A stretch of 21,737 bases of DNA. Origin: CAG-877 sp045125935. GTDB lineage: Bacteria > Bacillota_I > Bacilli_A > RF39 > UBA660. Shown here in pieces: positions 15,448 through 21,737 of the stretch; the stretch's first letter is position 1, and each line of letters opens with the position of its first letter. A program made the translations under genes and the position numbers. Location: NCBI GenBank assembly GCA_045125935.1, contig JBGVNW010000055.1, positions 1 through 21,737 on the forward strand, given 5' to 3'. The notes beneath the pieces were generated by a model. It searched no databases. It was not told the DNA's origin and worked only from the letters and a program-made list of their open reading frames with translations.

Positions 15448-16154
15448 ATTACATCTTTAACTCCCTTTTCATCATTAGAAGGACAAACTATATCAGAACA
15501 TTTCTTCAAAGAAGTATCTCCATTCTTCATAGATACACCACATCCTACTAACTTAATCATCGGAATATCTTTTTCTAATACCCCAATTCCAACCACTTCA
15601 TCTAAAGAAATCTTTCTTAATTTACAAATCTTTTCTATCGCAAAACACTTATTAACACTACTCATAATAATTTCAATAGAATAAGTTTTATTAATAATTT
15701 TAGAACAATAATTAATATTTAGATTAAGCTCTTCAAGTCTATTACTTATCTCATTTAATATCTTCTTACTAGGACAAACAAGTTCTAATTTATAAATCTT
15801 TTCATCACAAATATCTTTTACTAAACAACGTCTATCTTCTAAAACTGCATAAATATCATAGTCAGCAAAATTATCAAGAATTTTCTTTAATACAACACTT
15901 GTAATACTCTTTTTATAAACCACTTTATCTTTAACTACATCATACAAATATGCTCCACTACAACAAATAATATAATCTATAAAAGAAAAATCTCTATTAT
16001 AATCAAGAACATCTTTTAAACATCTATCAGTCGCAACACAAAATAAACATCCATTATTTCTAATTCTATCTATCTCCATAACTGTAGAACTGCTAATAGC
16101 TTCTTCACTATTAATTAACGCTCCATCAAACTCACTGACCACTAATTTATACAT
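15429..16154 (-). CDS. Cof-type HAD-fold protein, catalytic residues degenerate
   Basis: By fold this is a Cof/YidA-type haloacid dehalogenase phosphatase of 241 residues, with a C2-type cap in the middle. Active members have DxDGTL at the N terminus and GDxxND near the C terminus. Here motif I reads SEFDGAL, so the nucleophile Asp is Glu8. Motif IV reads GVLEKDIPM, so the metal Asp is Val192 and the Asn is Lys195. Thr42 (motif II) and Lys169 (motif III area) remain. It is therefore probably catalytically dead or altered. It has 14 Cys, a high number for the size. It follows the PAP2 gene by one base, is last in the pgi operon, and its stop lies in the terminator stem. A regulatory or ligand-binding role is possible. 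Confidence 0.82.
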   Translation of the reverse strand: MYKLVVSEFDGALINSEEAISSSTVMEIDRIRNNGCLFCVATDRCLKDVLDYNRDFSFIDYIICCSGAYLYDVVKDKVVYKKSITSVVLKKILDNFADYDIYAVLEDRRCLVKDICDEKIYKLELVCPSKKILNEISNRLEELNLNINYCSKIINKTYSIEIIMSSVNKCFAIEKICKLRKISLDEVVGIGVLEKDIPMIKLVGCGVSMKNGDTSLKKCSDIVCPSNDEKGVKDVINQLFN

Positions 16155-16155
16155 T

Positions 16156-16770
16156 TTAATTCCCCCTAATTTTGTATAAACGTAACACCTCTGTTAATAA
16201 AATTACTTCAATTACTCCAAGCGAATATCCTGCAATAACATCAGTTGGATAATGAACACCAACATAAATTCTACTGATTCCAATTGAAATAATTAGTAAA
16301 ATAAGTAAACAAGTTAATATATATTTTAATGTTTTATTTTTTATTTTCAATACTAAATATAATAAATAGCCATATACACATACCGAAATCATTGAATGTC
16401 CACTTGGAAAAGAATAACCTCCTTGTTTTATTAATTTTAAATGATCTGGCCTACTTCTTAAGAAAATATTCTTAAAAATAGCTGTTAATAAAGCTGAGTC
16501 CATTGCTGAAACAGCCATTAATACTCCATAGATATTTCTACATACAAGTACAAACGCAGAAACAAATCCTACAATAAAAATAGTATCTCCACAATGGGTT
16601 ATAAACGTAAAATAATTATCTAAAAAACTACATCTAAAACCAATAACAAAATTATATATAGCTTCATCTACAATTCTATTCTTATCAAAACAAACTAACA
16701 TAGCCATAAAAATAAAAATGATAAGAAAAATACTACACCAAACAATTTTATTTTTATCAAACTTCTTCAT
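16156..16770 (-). CDS. PAP2-family membrane phosphatase
   Basis: This integral membrane lipid phosphatase (204 residues) probably acts on undecaprenyl pyrophosphate or phosphatidic-type lipids outside the membrane. The three acid-phosphatase motifs are complete: KNIFLRSRP (100-108), PSGH (122-125) and SRIYVGVHYPTD (166-177, His173 and Asp177). About five or six membrane helices are visible. AGGAGAG precedes the ATG and overlaps the end of pgi. The substrate is not shown; undecaprenyl-pyrophosphate recycling (BcrC-like) and phosphatidylglycerophosphate dephosphorylation are both possible. Confidence 0.9.
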   Translation of the reverse strand: MKKFDKNKIVWCSIFLIIFIFMAMLVCFDKNRIVDEAIYNFVIGFRCSFLDNYFTFITHCGDTIFIVGFVSAFVLVCRNIYGVLMAVSAMDSALLTAIFKNIFLRSRPDHLKLIKQGGYSFPSGHSMISVCVYGYLLYLVLKIKNKTLKYILTCLLILLIISIGISRIYVGVHYPTDVIAGYSLGVIEVILLTEVLRLYKIRGN

Positions 16771-16777
16771 AACTCTC

Positions 16778-17974
16778 CTATTCTATAGAAGATAAATTCT
16801 CCCTAACAAACTTTTTATACACTTCTACTCCTGGTTGATCAAATGGTTCCACATCAAATAAATATCCACTAAATGCCGCACTTAACATAAAGAAGGCACA
16901 AAGACTACCAATATTTTTTTCATTAATCTCATCAATCATAATTATATTACAAGGAACTCCTCCAGAATAATGAGCCTTTACAACAGAATCCAATACAACA
17001 CTATTTATATCATCTAAATTTTTATTATTAACATAAAAATCTTTTGTATTTAAAACTTTTATAAATGTTTCAAACATTATCGGATTTCCCTCTTGTATAA
17101 ATTGCCCAAGTGAATGCAAATCTCTCGTATGAACTGTTGATACTGGAAAAATCCCAACATCATTTTTACCTTCAGTTTCTCCAAATAATTGCTTCAACCA
17201 CTCAGTGTAATAATACATATTAGGTTCATAAACACAGTAATTTTCAATATATTTTTTACTTGCAAATAAATATCTTCTAATACATGCATAATTATATGCT
17301 TCTTCTTTTAATTTTAATCCATCGTAAAAACCATTTACTAATCTATTAATATCTAAAAAGAAAGATAATGGTAACAAATGAGCTGCTGTTATTAAAGAAT
17401 ATCTTCCACCAATATTATCAGGTATAACAAAAGATCTATATCCCTCTTGAATTACTTCCTCACGAAGCTTACCAGTAGAATCATCTGTTGTTACAATGAT
17501 TTTCTCTTTCATTTCCCAAGCTCCATATTTTCTCTTCATCAAAGCTTTTATTGCATCGTATGCTACAGTAGTCTCCATTGTCGTTCCACTCTTACTAATA
17601 ACATTAACATAAAAATTCTTATCTTCTAAATACTCAATCAACTCACACAAATACTTGCTAGATAAATCACACCCTGCATAAATAACTTCAAATGAATTAT
17701 CATTAAAATATTTAGTAAACATCTCTTTTAACGCATAGCTTCCTAAAAACGAACCACCAATTCCAAGTACAACTAAACAATCCGCATTATTTCTTATAGA
17801 ATCTCTTAATTCCAAAATATCTCCAAGTAATTTCCTATTAAATTCTAAAGTCCAACCAATCATCGAGCTATTATTAAACTTTTCATATACTTCTTCTTTT
17901 CTAGACAATAGGCTTTTCATTGTCTTTTTATTAATAAAACTACTCATATATGATTCAAAATCAAATTTTATCAC
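16778..17974 (-). CDS. pgi: Glucose-6-phosphate isomerase, short form
   Basis: This glycolytic enzyme interconverts glucose 6-phosphate and fructose 6-phosphate. The SIS-fold motifs are clear: GIGGSFLGS (71-79), SKSGTTMETT (127-136), GGRYSLIT (189-196), QLFGETEGK (262-270, base Glu267), DLHSLGQ (285-291) and EPFDQPGVEVYK (376-387). At 398 residues it is about 50 shorter than the usual Bacillus-type enzyme, apparently through trimmed termini and loops; all catalytic motifs remain. The start is GTG at 17974 with only a weak GGGTGTGA ribosome site. It is first in the pgi-PAP2-HAD operon behind an extended -10 promoter. Confidence 0.96.
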   Translation of the reverse strand: MIKFDFESYMSSFINKKTMKSLLSRKEEVYEKFNNSSMIGWTLEFNRKLLGDILELRDSIRNNADCLVVLGIGGSFLGSYALKEMFTKYFNDNSFEVIYAGCDLSSKYLCELIEYLEDKNFYVNVISKSGTTMETTVAYDAIKALMKRKYGAWEMKEKIIVTTDDSTGKLREEVIQEGYRSFVIPDNIGGRYSLITAAHLLPLSFFLDINRLVNGFYDGLKLKEEAYNYACIRRYLFASKKYIENYCVYEPNMYYYTEWLKQLFGETEGKNDVGIFPVSTVHTRDLHSLGQFIQEGNPIMFETFIKVLNTKDFYVNNKNLDDINSVVLDSVVKAHYSGGVPCNIIMIDEINEKNIGSLCAFFMLSAAFSGYLFDVEPFDQPGVEVYKKFVRENLSSIE

Positions 17975-17997
17975 TATATCACACCCTATCTAAAATG

Positions 17998-18006
17998 ATT
18001 ATAACA
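17998..18006 (-). promoter_or_regulatory. Candidate extended -10 promoter of the pgi operon
   Basis: The minus strand carries TGTTATAAT (18006-17998), a TGn-extended consensus -10. Only A/T-rich sequence sits at the -35 position. The implied start is near 17991, 17 nt above the GTG. Confidence 0.55.
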
Positions 18007-18026
18007 CTTCTCAGTAAATTTATAAA

Positions 18027-18058
18027 TAAAGAAAAGAGACATCTTTTAAGACGTCTCT
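18027..18058 (-). terminator. Intrinsic terminator after the large surface-protein gene
   Basis: AGAGAC (18058-18053 on minus) pairs with GTCTCT (18040-18035). An inner TCT/AGA extension follows across one mismatch, then TTTTCTTTATTT. It begins 7 nt past the stop at 18066. Confidence 0.75.
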
Positions 18059-18065
18059 AAAATAA

Positions 18066-20321
18066 CTATGATGTTTTAAAAATGTATGGACTTCCAGATG
18101 TACCATTTCCTGTTATAACAGCGACATCTGTATTTAAATATACAACTGGTCTTACTCCTACCTGAATATTACCAAAATGGAAAGATAAATATCCACCATT
18201 ATCTATGTATGCTGCAGCATTATTGAAATTCCACCAACCTGCTGGCGTCATTGTCCATACTCCCCATCTTTCTACAGTAATATGCATCCAGTTATTATTT
18301 TTACACGCTGTTGTATTAGTCATATTACTTCTACAACTTGAATCAGTACTTGCATATCCATAATCACTAGGATAAATTAAACCAACCTTACCAGTCCATG
18401 TCGTATATCTTGTTACTGTATCATAACAGAAATCAACATAACCACTTACGCACTGTTTACCAGTAGTACTTCCTCTTTCCTGATTATATGCCGATGCCGC
18501 AGAAACATTTGCAATCTCGGCTACAAGATTAGTTTTTATAAAACTTACTGTGCCCGTATTCCATGTAACACTTGATATCATACTTAATGCTGTTGAACTA
18601 AGCTTACTTATAGTACTAGCACAATTTACACCACATGATGTCCAAGTACTAACACCAGAAGCTTGACAATATCTACATGTACTACTCGAACCAGCATAAT
18701 ATTGATTTAGCATATACATAATATCAGCTTGACTCCACTCATTTACACCTTGTCCTGAATTAACACTACTACTCGATGAATCCCACGATGCAGAAGTTGC
18801 CAATACATCATTTCTCACCAACTTAACTCTTTTTGCTCCACTAACTGTAAATGTTCCTATTATTCTCCATGTTTCACCATTAAATGTTACATAATTTCTA
18901 GGACTAGAACCAACATATCTTATGTTTCCAGCAGGATCATCTGCCGCTAAAGAATTGGTTGAAGCAGCATTATTATACATATAAGTAATATAAGTTGCTA
19001 AATTTGTTTCCCAATTTGCTGTTAAAGTAATATTTGAAGTTCCAACTGTCAATGTTGTTCCAGAAATACTAGCTCCTGTTCCACTAACTGTCCATCCTTT
19101 AAATGTCCAACCTGCTTTAGTAGGATTACTAACTGTTACTGTCGTTCCTCCAACACCACTAGTTGGTGCAGACGAACCAGCAGTTCCTCCATCTAAACTA
19201 TAAGAAATTGTAAAATAAATATTAGGAACAGTTATAGTTGCCGCTGTAGAAACATTTCCAGTAACATCTTTTGCCCACACATAATATGTACCAGCAGATA
19301 AAGGAATATTATATTTTAAACTATAACTAGCAGTATCCGTAATATCAGTAAAACTAGTTGGTGTTGTTGATGAAGTTGTAACCGCATAAGAATCAACCTT
19401 AGAAACAGAATCAGCAATTGTGGCAGTTAAATATCTCTTATTAGAACTATCAAGCGTTGCAGTTAAACTACTAATAGTTGGAGCAGCATTATCCATTTTC
19501 AATGTAAATGTATTAGTTCCAACTGTACCAGCACCATTCTTTACAGCACCTGTATAAGTTGTACTAGTTGTTGAAGAAGACACTGCTATTGAAGTAACTG
19601 AATTATAAGTAGCAGTTGTACCTTCAACTAATCCATATGTATCATCACCACTAAGTGATGAAGAAGTAATAGTCATCGTTAAATTACCGCCTGATTTATA
19701 CCAACCATTAGATCCAGCAGTTCCACTATATGCCAATTCACATGTTGGAGTAGTTTTATCAATATAATAATATTGATCACCATTAGTACATTCTCTAGAA
19801 TTACCATACTTATCATAAACAATAACTTTTACACGTCTTGTACCAGCACCAGAAATTGTTTTAGTAGTAACACTAGAAGCATTATTAGTCCAAAACTTCC
19901 ATTCGTCATTATCATCGTTTGTATACCAATCCCAATTATCTGTATCAGAATCAAAACCAAAAGTAAATACCACATTCTCACTAGTCCATGTACCAGAAGC
20001 AACATTAGTAGTAATAGTTGGACAAGATGGTGCTACAGTATCTTTTGTAAATGAAACTTCACAAGTACCTTCACCAATATCATTTGAAGCATAACCATAA
20101 TATGTAATATTAACTCCATCATCAGTATGAACAGTAGATACACTTCCATTAGTAGAATTTGCTGTAACATCTAAACCTTTTTCTAAAACAACACCTGTTG
20201 TTTCCATTGTAACAGTTACATCACCAGTATAACCACCATTTGAACTAGTACCAGAAAGTTTCAAGCTACAAGTTGGTGCTGGAGAAAGATCTCCAGTTGA
20301 AGAATCAATACAATGCCTCAC
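18066..20321 (-). CDS. Large Ig/InlB-repeat surface protein, probably the frameshifted 3' part of the prepilin gene
   Basis: This 751-residue extracellular-type sequence has no export signal. The only upstream start is a GTG at 20321, without a ribosome site, overlapping the prepilin gene by 17 nt. Three or four Ig-like modules (about 17-92, 97-190, 192-275, 280-368) are joined by repeated linkers (FTKDTVAPSC, YIDKTTPTC, KMDNAAPT). The first two each carry a Cys pair (18/87, 100/178). An InlB B-repeat (Listeria-Bacteroides type) lies at about 372-438, ending GWTFKGW...LTANW. The C-terminal domain (about 464-751) has NGETWRIIGT, WSQADIMYMLNQYY, VGLIYPSDYGYAS, WTMTP and VRPVVYL, resembling DUF6273-like domains, and several CxxC-like pairs. 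It most likely belongs to one polypeptide of about 895 residues with the prepilin. Function unknown; adhesin-like by architecture. Confidence 0.8.
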   Translation of the reverse strand: MRHCIDSSTGDLSPAPTCSLKLSGTSSNGGYTGDVTVTMETTGVVLEKGLDVTANSTNGSVSTVHTDDGVNITYYGYASNDIGEGTCEVSFTKDTVAPSCPTITTNVASGTWTSENVVFTFGFDSDTDNWDWYTNDDNDEWKFWTNNASSVTTKTISGAGTRRVKVIVYDKYGNSRECTNGDQYYYIDKTTPTCELAYSGTAGSNGWYKSGGNLTMTITSSSLSGDDTYGLVEGTTATYNSVTSIAVSSSTTSTTYTGAVKNGAGTVGTNTFTLKMDNAAPTISSLTATLDSSNKRYLTATIADSVSKVDSYAVTTSSTTPTSFTDITDTASYSLKYNIPLSAGTYYVWAKDVTGNVSTAATITVPNIYFTISYSLDGGTAGSSAPTSGVGGTTVTVSNPTKAGWTFKGWTVSGTGASISGTTLTVGTSNITLTANWETNLATYITYMYNNAASTNSLAADDPAGNIRYVGSSPRNYVTFNGETWRIIGTFTVSGAKRVKLVRNDVLATSASWDSSSSSVNSGQGVNEWSQADIMYMLNQYYAGSSSTCRYCQASGVSTWTSCGVNCASTISKLSSTALSMISSVTWNTGTVSFIKTNLVAEIANVSAASAYNQERGSTTGKQCVSGYVDFCYDTVTRYTTWTGKVGLIYPSDYGYASTDSSCRSNMTNTTACKNNNWMHITVERWGVWTMTPAGWWNFNNAAAYIDNGGYLSFHFGNIQVGVRPVVYLNTDVAVITGNGTSGSPYIFKTS

Positions 20322-20754
20322 AATAATTACTTGGAGTTATATCAGTTTTTGTCCCTTCTGGATATTTATATGTTTTTTGATAGTTACTACAACATAAATT
20401 AATTGTGTACTCATATTGATCTAATGAACCATCTGTACCTTCAACTAAGTTATATTTTATGTATCCATCACAAATCTTAGAATTATCTTTTGGATCAATA
20501 GTTGCTTCCAAATACTCATCCTCTATCAAATCCTTAATTCTTACAACACCACTATTCGCGGCATTTTCAAGTAAATAACTTTCAAGTCCTTGTTTTGCGG
20601 ATTTAGCCATTGTATCATAACTTTGTATTTCAGTCTTTTGAACATGTTTATATACTGCTGGAACAGCAATAACTGCCAAAACACCTAAGATAACAACAAC
20701 AGCTAATATTTCAACAATTGTAAAACCTTTGTTATTAATTTTCCTACGTTTCAT
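20305..20754 (-). CDS. Type IV prepilin-like protein (prepilin N-methylation motif)
   Basis: This is a 149-residue pseudopilin-like protein. A basic leader MKRRKINNKG ends in the prepilin peptidase site (cleavage G10/F11). FTIVEILAVVVILGVLAVIA follows, with the conserved Glu at +5 of the mature protein. The soluble part (about 40-149) contains Cys95, 121, 122 and 145. GGAGGG precedes the ATG. It ends at a TGA (20307-20305) that overlaps the next frame by 17 nt. Its last residues (CEALY) break off just where a Cys-rich linker would be expected, while the next frame continues with HCIDSSTGDLSPAPTC. I read this as the N terminus of a giant prepilin-anchored protein interrupted by a +1 frameshift. 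It could alternatively be a complete small pilin. No prepilin peptidase or pilus ATPase gene is in the window. Confidence 0.85.
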   Translation of the reverse strand: MKRRKINNKGFTIVEILAVVVILGVLAVIAVPAVYKHVQKTEIQSYDTMAKSAKQGLESYLLENAANSGVVRIKDLIEDEYLEATIDPKDNSKICDGYIKYNLVEGTDGSLDQYEYTINLCCSNYQKTYKYPEGTKTDITPSNYCEALY

Positions 20755-20765
20755 AAACCCTCCAC

Positions 20766-21530
20766 TTATGATAAACTATTTTCTTCAACAGAAATAATCT
20801 TAATATAATCAACACTATAACTATCATTATTTTCAGTATACTTTAATTCAAAATCTCCATTCAAAGAATATTTAGAACCACTATAATCATAGGTTAATTG
20901 AACTTTTCCAGTAACAATATTATCTTTTAAATCAAATGAATCAAATTTAATTTGCTTGTTACTAATTTCTAATTGAGAAATACTTACATAACAACTATCA
21001 ACATTTTCATCACTACATGGTACTGCTCGCATCATATTAAATACATACTTATTATCACCTAAAGCAGTAAGTTCTGGAAATGCCATTTCACTATTAATAG
21101 CTTCAAAATCCAAACTCTTACCAAAAAGTTTTTCATAAACTACTGCATAATCAGCATACTTGACATAAAGCCAAGCAATAGTATCATCTTCTGAATAATA
21201 AAATGAATATTTGGGAATACTCTCATCATTATACACTTCTAATTGCAATTTAACATCGGATTCCAACAAATTAGAATCTAAAGTAACTCCAGGAACAAAG
21301 ACATCAGTAAGATAATCATCCATACCAGTCTGTTCAAAAATACTTTTAGCAAGTGCTTTATTTTCTTCAGCTTTTTTCTCTTGATAATACTTAATAAAAG
21401 CACTTCCACCAATTCCACCAACAACCAAAACCACCGCAACAATTATTAAAATAATCGCCAATTTCTTTAAATCAATTTTCCTTTGTTTAGGCTCTTTTGC
21501 CATTTCTTCTTTTTGAATCTCATTATCCAT
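20766..21530 (-). CDS. Membrane-anchored extracellular protein of unknown function
   Basis: I do not recognise this 254-residue protein. A charged cytoplasmic tail (1-23, Lys/Glu-rich) precedes one membrane helix (about 24-45, ending in a Gly-rich GGIGGSAF). A short coiled region (48-66) is followed by an outward beta-rich domain. A Cys pair (172, 180) in VPCSDENVDSC could form a disulfide, as in its neighbours. GGAGAG precedes the ATG. It lies 11 nt upstream of the prepilin gene, so the two are co-transcribed. A role in assembling or holding the prepilin-headed surface protein is a guess from position only. Confidence 0.75.
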   Translation of the reverse strand: MDNEIQKEEMAKEPKQRKIDLKKLAIILIIVAVVLVVGGIGGSAFIKYYQEKKAEENKALAKSIFEQTGMDDYLTDVFVPGVTLDSNLLESDVKLQLEVYNDESIPKYSFYYSEDDTIAWLYVKYADYAVVYEKLFGKSLDFEAINSEMAFPELTALGDNKYVFNMMRAVPCSDENVDSCYVSISQLEISNKQIKFDSFDLKDNIVTGKVQLTYDYSGSKYSLNGDFELKYTENNDSYSVDYIKIISVEENSLS

Positions 21531-21639
21531 ATAACACTCTCCACTATTATAAAGTTAACATATTATTTAAAATTTTTCAATAAAAGATAAACAAAAGATA
21601 GCGTTTCCAAAGTGTGGAGATTTTAAAACAAAACCCTTA

Positions 21640-21645
21640 TATAAT
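21640..21645 (+). promoter_or_regulatory. Candidate -10 box for the plus-strand gene at the right edge
   Basis: A perfect TATAAT lies on the plus strand, with no convincing -35. The predicted start, about 7 nt downstream, falls at 21652, exactly the first base of the inverted repeat below. The rest of 21531-21639 shows no gene and no strong minus-strand promoter. Confidence 0.45.
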
Positions 21646-21651
21646 AAAAAA

Positions 21652-21722
21652 ACGGTTAAAACCTAAAAAATGCTTTATAATTGAATTGCTAAATAAACAA
21701 TAGAAAGCGAGGTTTTAACCGT
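21652..21722 (+). repeat. 13-bp perfect inverted repeat enclosing a ribosome-binding site
   Basis: ACGGTTAAAACCT (21652-21664) and AGGTTTTAACCGT (21710-21722) are perfect inverted copies separated by 45 nt. The right arm contains the GAGG Shine-Dalgarno core (21709-21712) and ends at the base before the ATG at 21723. Folded, the RNA would hide the ribosome site, suggesting translational control of the downstream gene. Confidence 0.75.
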
Positions 21723-21737
21723 ATGAAAATTATACCA
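21723..21737 (+). CDS. Start of an unidentified plus-strand gene
   Basis: Only five codons (MKIIP) are inside the window. GAGG lies 10 nt upstream within the inverted repeat. A start preceded by a ribosome-masking repeat would fit a transposase gene, but nothing here identifies it. Confidence 0.45.

Noticed and set aside
17447..17629. Plus-strand open frame opposite pgi
   Set aside because: It overlaps the conserved SIS-domain coding sequence of pgi and shows no features of its own.
19773..20054. Plus-strand open frame opposite the large surface protein
   Set aside because: It is antisense to the Ig-like modules and its repetitive Ile/Thr/Ser composition reflects the opposite strand.
20305..20307. 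TGA read as Trp (genetic code 4), joining the pilin to downstream sequence
   Set aside because: Reading through this TGA stays in the wrong frame and gives no domain-like sequence. Another gene (7082) also ends properly at TGA, and all Trp residues use TGG.
21546..21551. Perfect TATAAT on the minus strand upstream of the gene starting at 21530
   Set aside because: Transcription would start about 7 nt downstream, inside or past the GGAGAG ribosome site, so it cannot serve that gene as a normal -10.
1..21737. tRNA, rRNA or CRISPR array
   Set aside because: No cloverleaf-like GC-rich segment, no rRNA-like sequence and no regularly spaced direct repeats were seen on either strand.

Overview
The window is a very AT-rich stretch of a Gram-positive-type (Firmicutes/Bacilli-like) chromosome. 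All complete genes are on the minus strand; only a 15-base gene fragment at the right edge is on the plus strand. LPxTG-type pilins, sortases, SepF, DivIVA and a Gram-positive lipobox protein point to a low-GC monoderm. TGG is used for Trp and TGA is used as a stop, so the standard code applies and Mycoplasma-type code 4 does not. The mix of compact operons, a SpaA-type pilus and a prepilin-headed giant surface protein reminds me of uncultured gut Bacilli (RF39 / Erysipelotrichia-like). That placement is inference.

Region by region, in the direction of minus-strand transcription (right to left): (1) 21737-18027: a plus-strand gene start behind a long inverted repeat, then a surface module made of a membrane-anchored protein, a type IV-prepilin-like protein and a large Ig/InlB-repeat protein. 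The last two look like one gene split by a +1 frameshift. (2) 17998-15415: pgi, a PAP2 phosphatase and a HAD protein lacking catalytic residues, one operon ending in a terminator. (3) 15416-11904: an RluA-family pseudouridine synthase, a GH3 NagZ-like enzyme and asnS, with a clear promoter and terminator. (4) 11859-11188 and 11183-10561: a lipoprotein gene, and a monocistronic YgjV-family membrane protein gene bracketed by its own promoter and terminator. (5) 10483-7517: an orphan HerA-like ATPase, sepF and divIVA, ending in a terminator that contains the divIVA stop codon. (6) 7465-191: a coiled-coil protein, signal peptidase I and a complete sortase-assembled pilus operon (vWA tip protein, major pilin, class C sortase, minor pilin, second sortase). 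(7) 169-1: the left end of an IS200/IS605-like element whose tnpA is cut by the window edge.

The pilus genes form a self-sufficient set. The signal peptidase processes Sec substrates, the class C sortase polymerises the LPYTG major pilin with tip and minor subunits, and the second sortase probably anchors or adds subunits. The IS sits immediately behind this operon and faces read-through from it. Its hairpin and its Shine-Dalgarno-sequestering leader are what is expected of an IS200-type element in that position. The right-hand module is the least understood part of the window: a prepilin-type N terminus apparently carrying a Cys-rich multidomain adhesin-like body.
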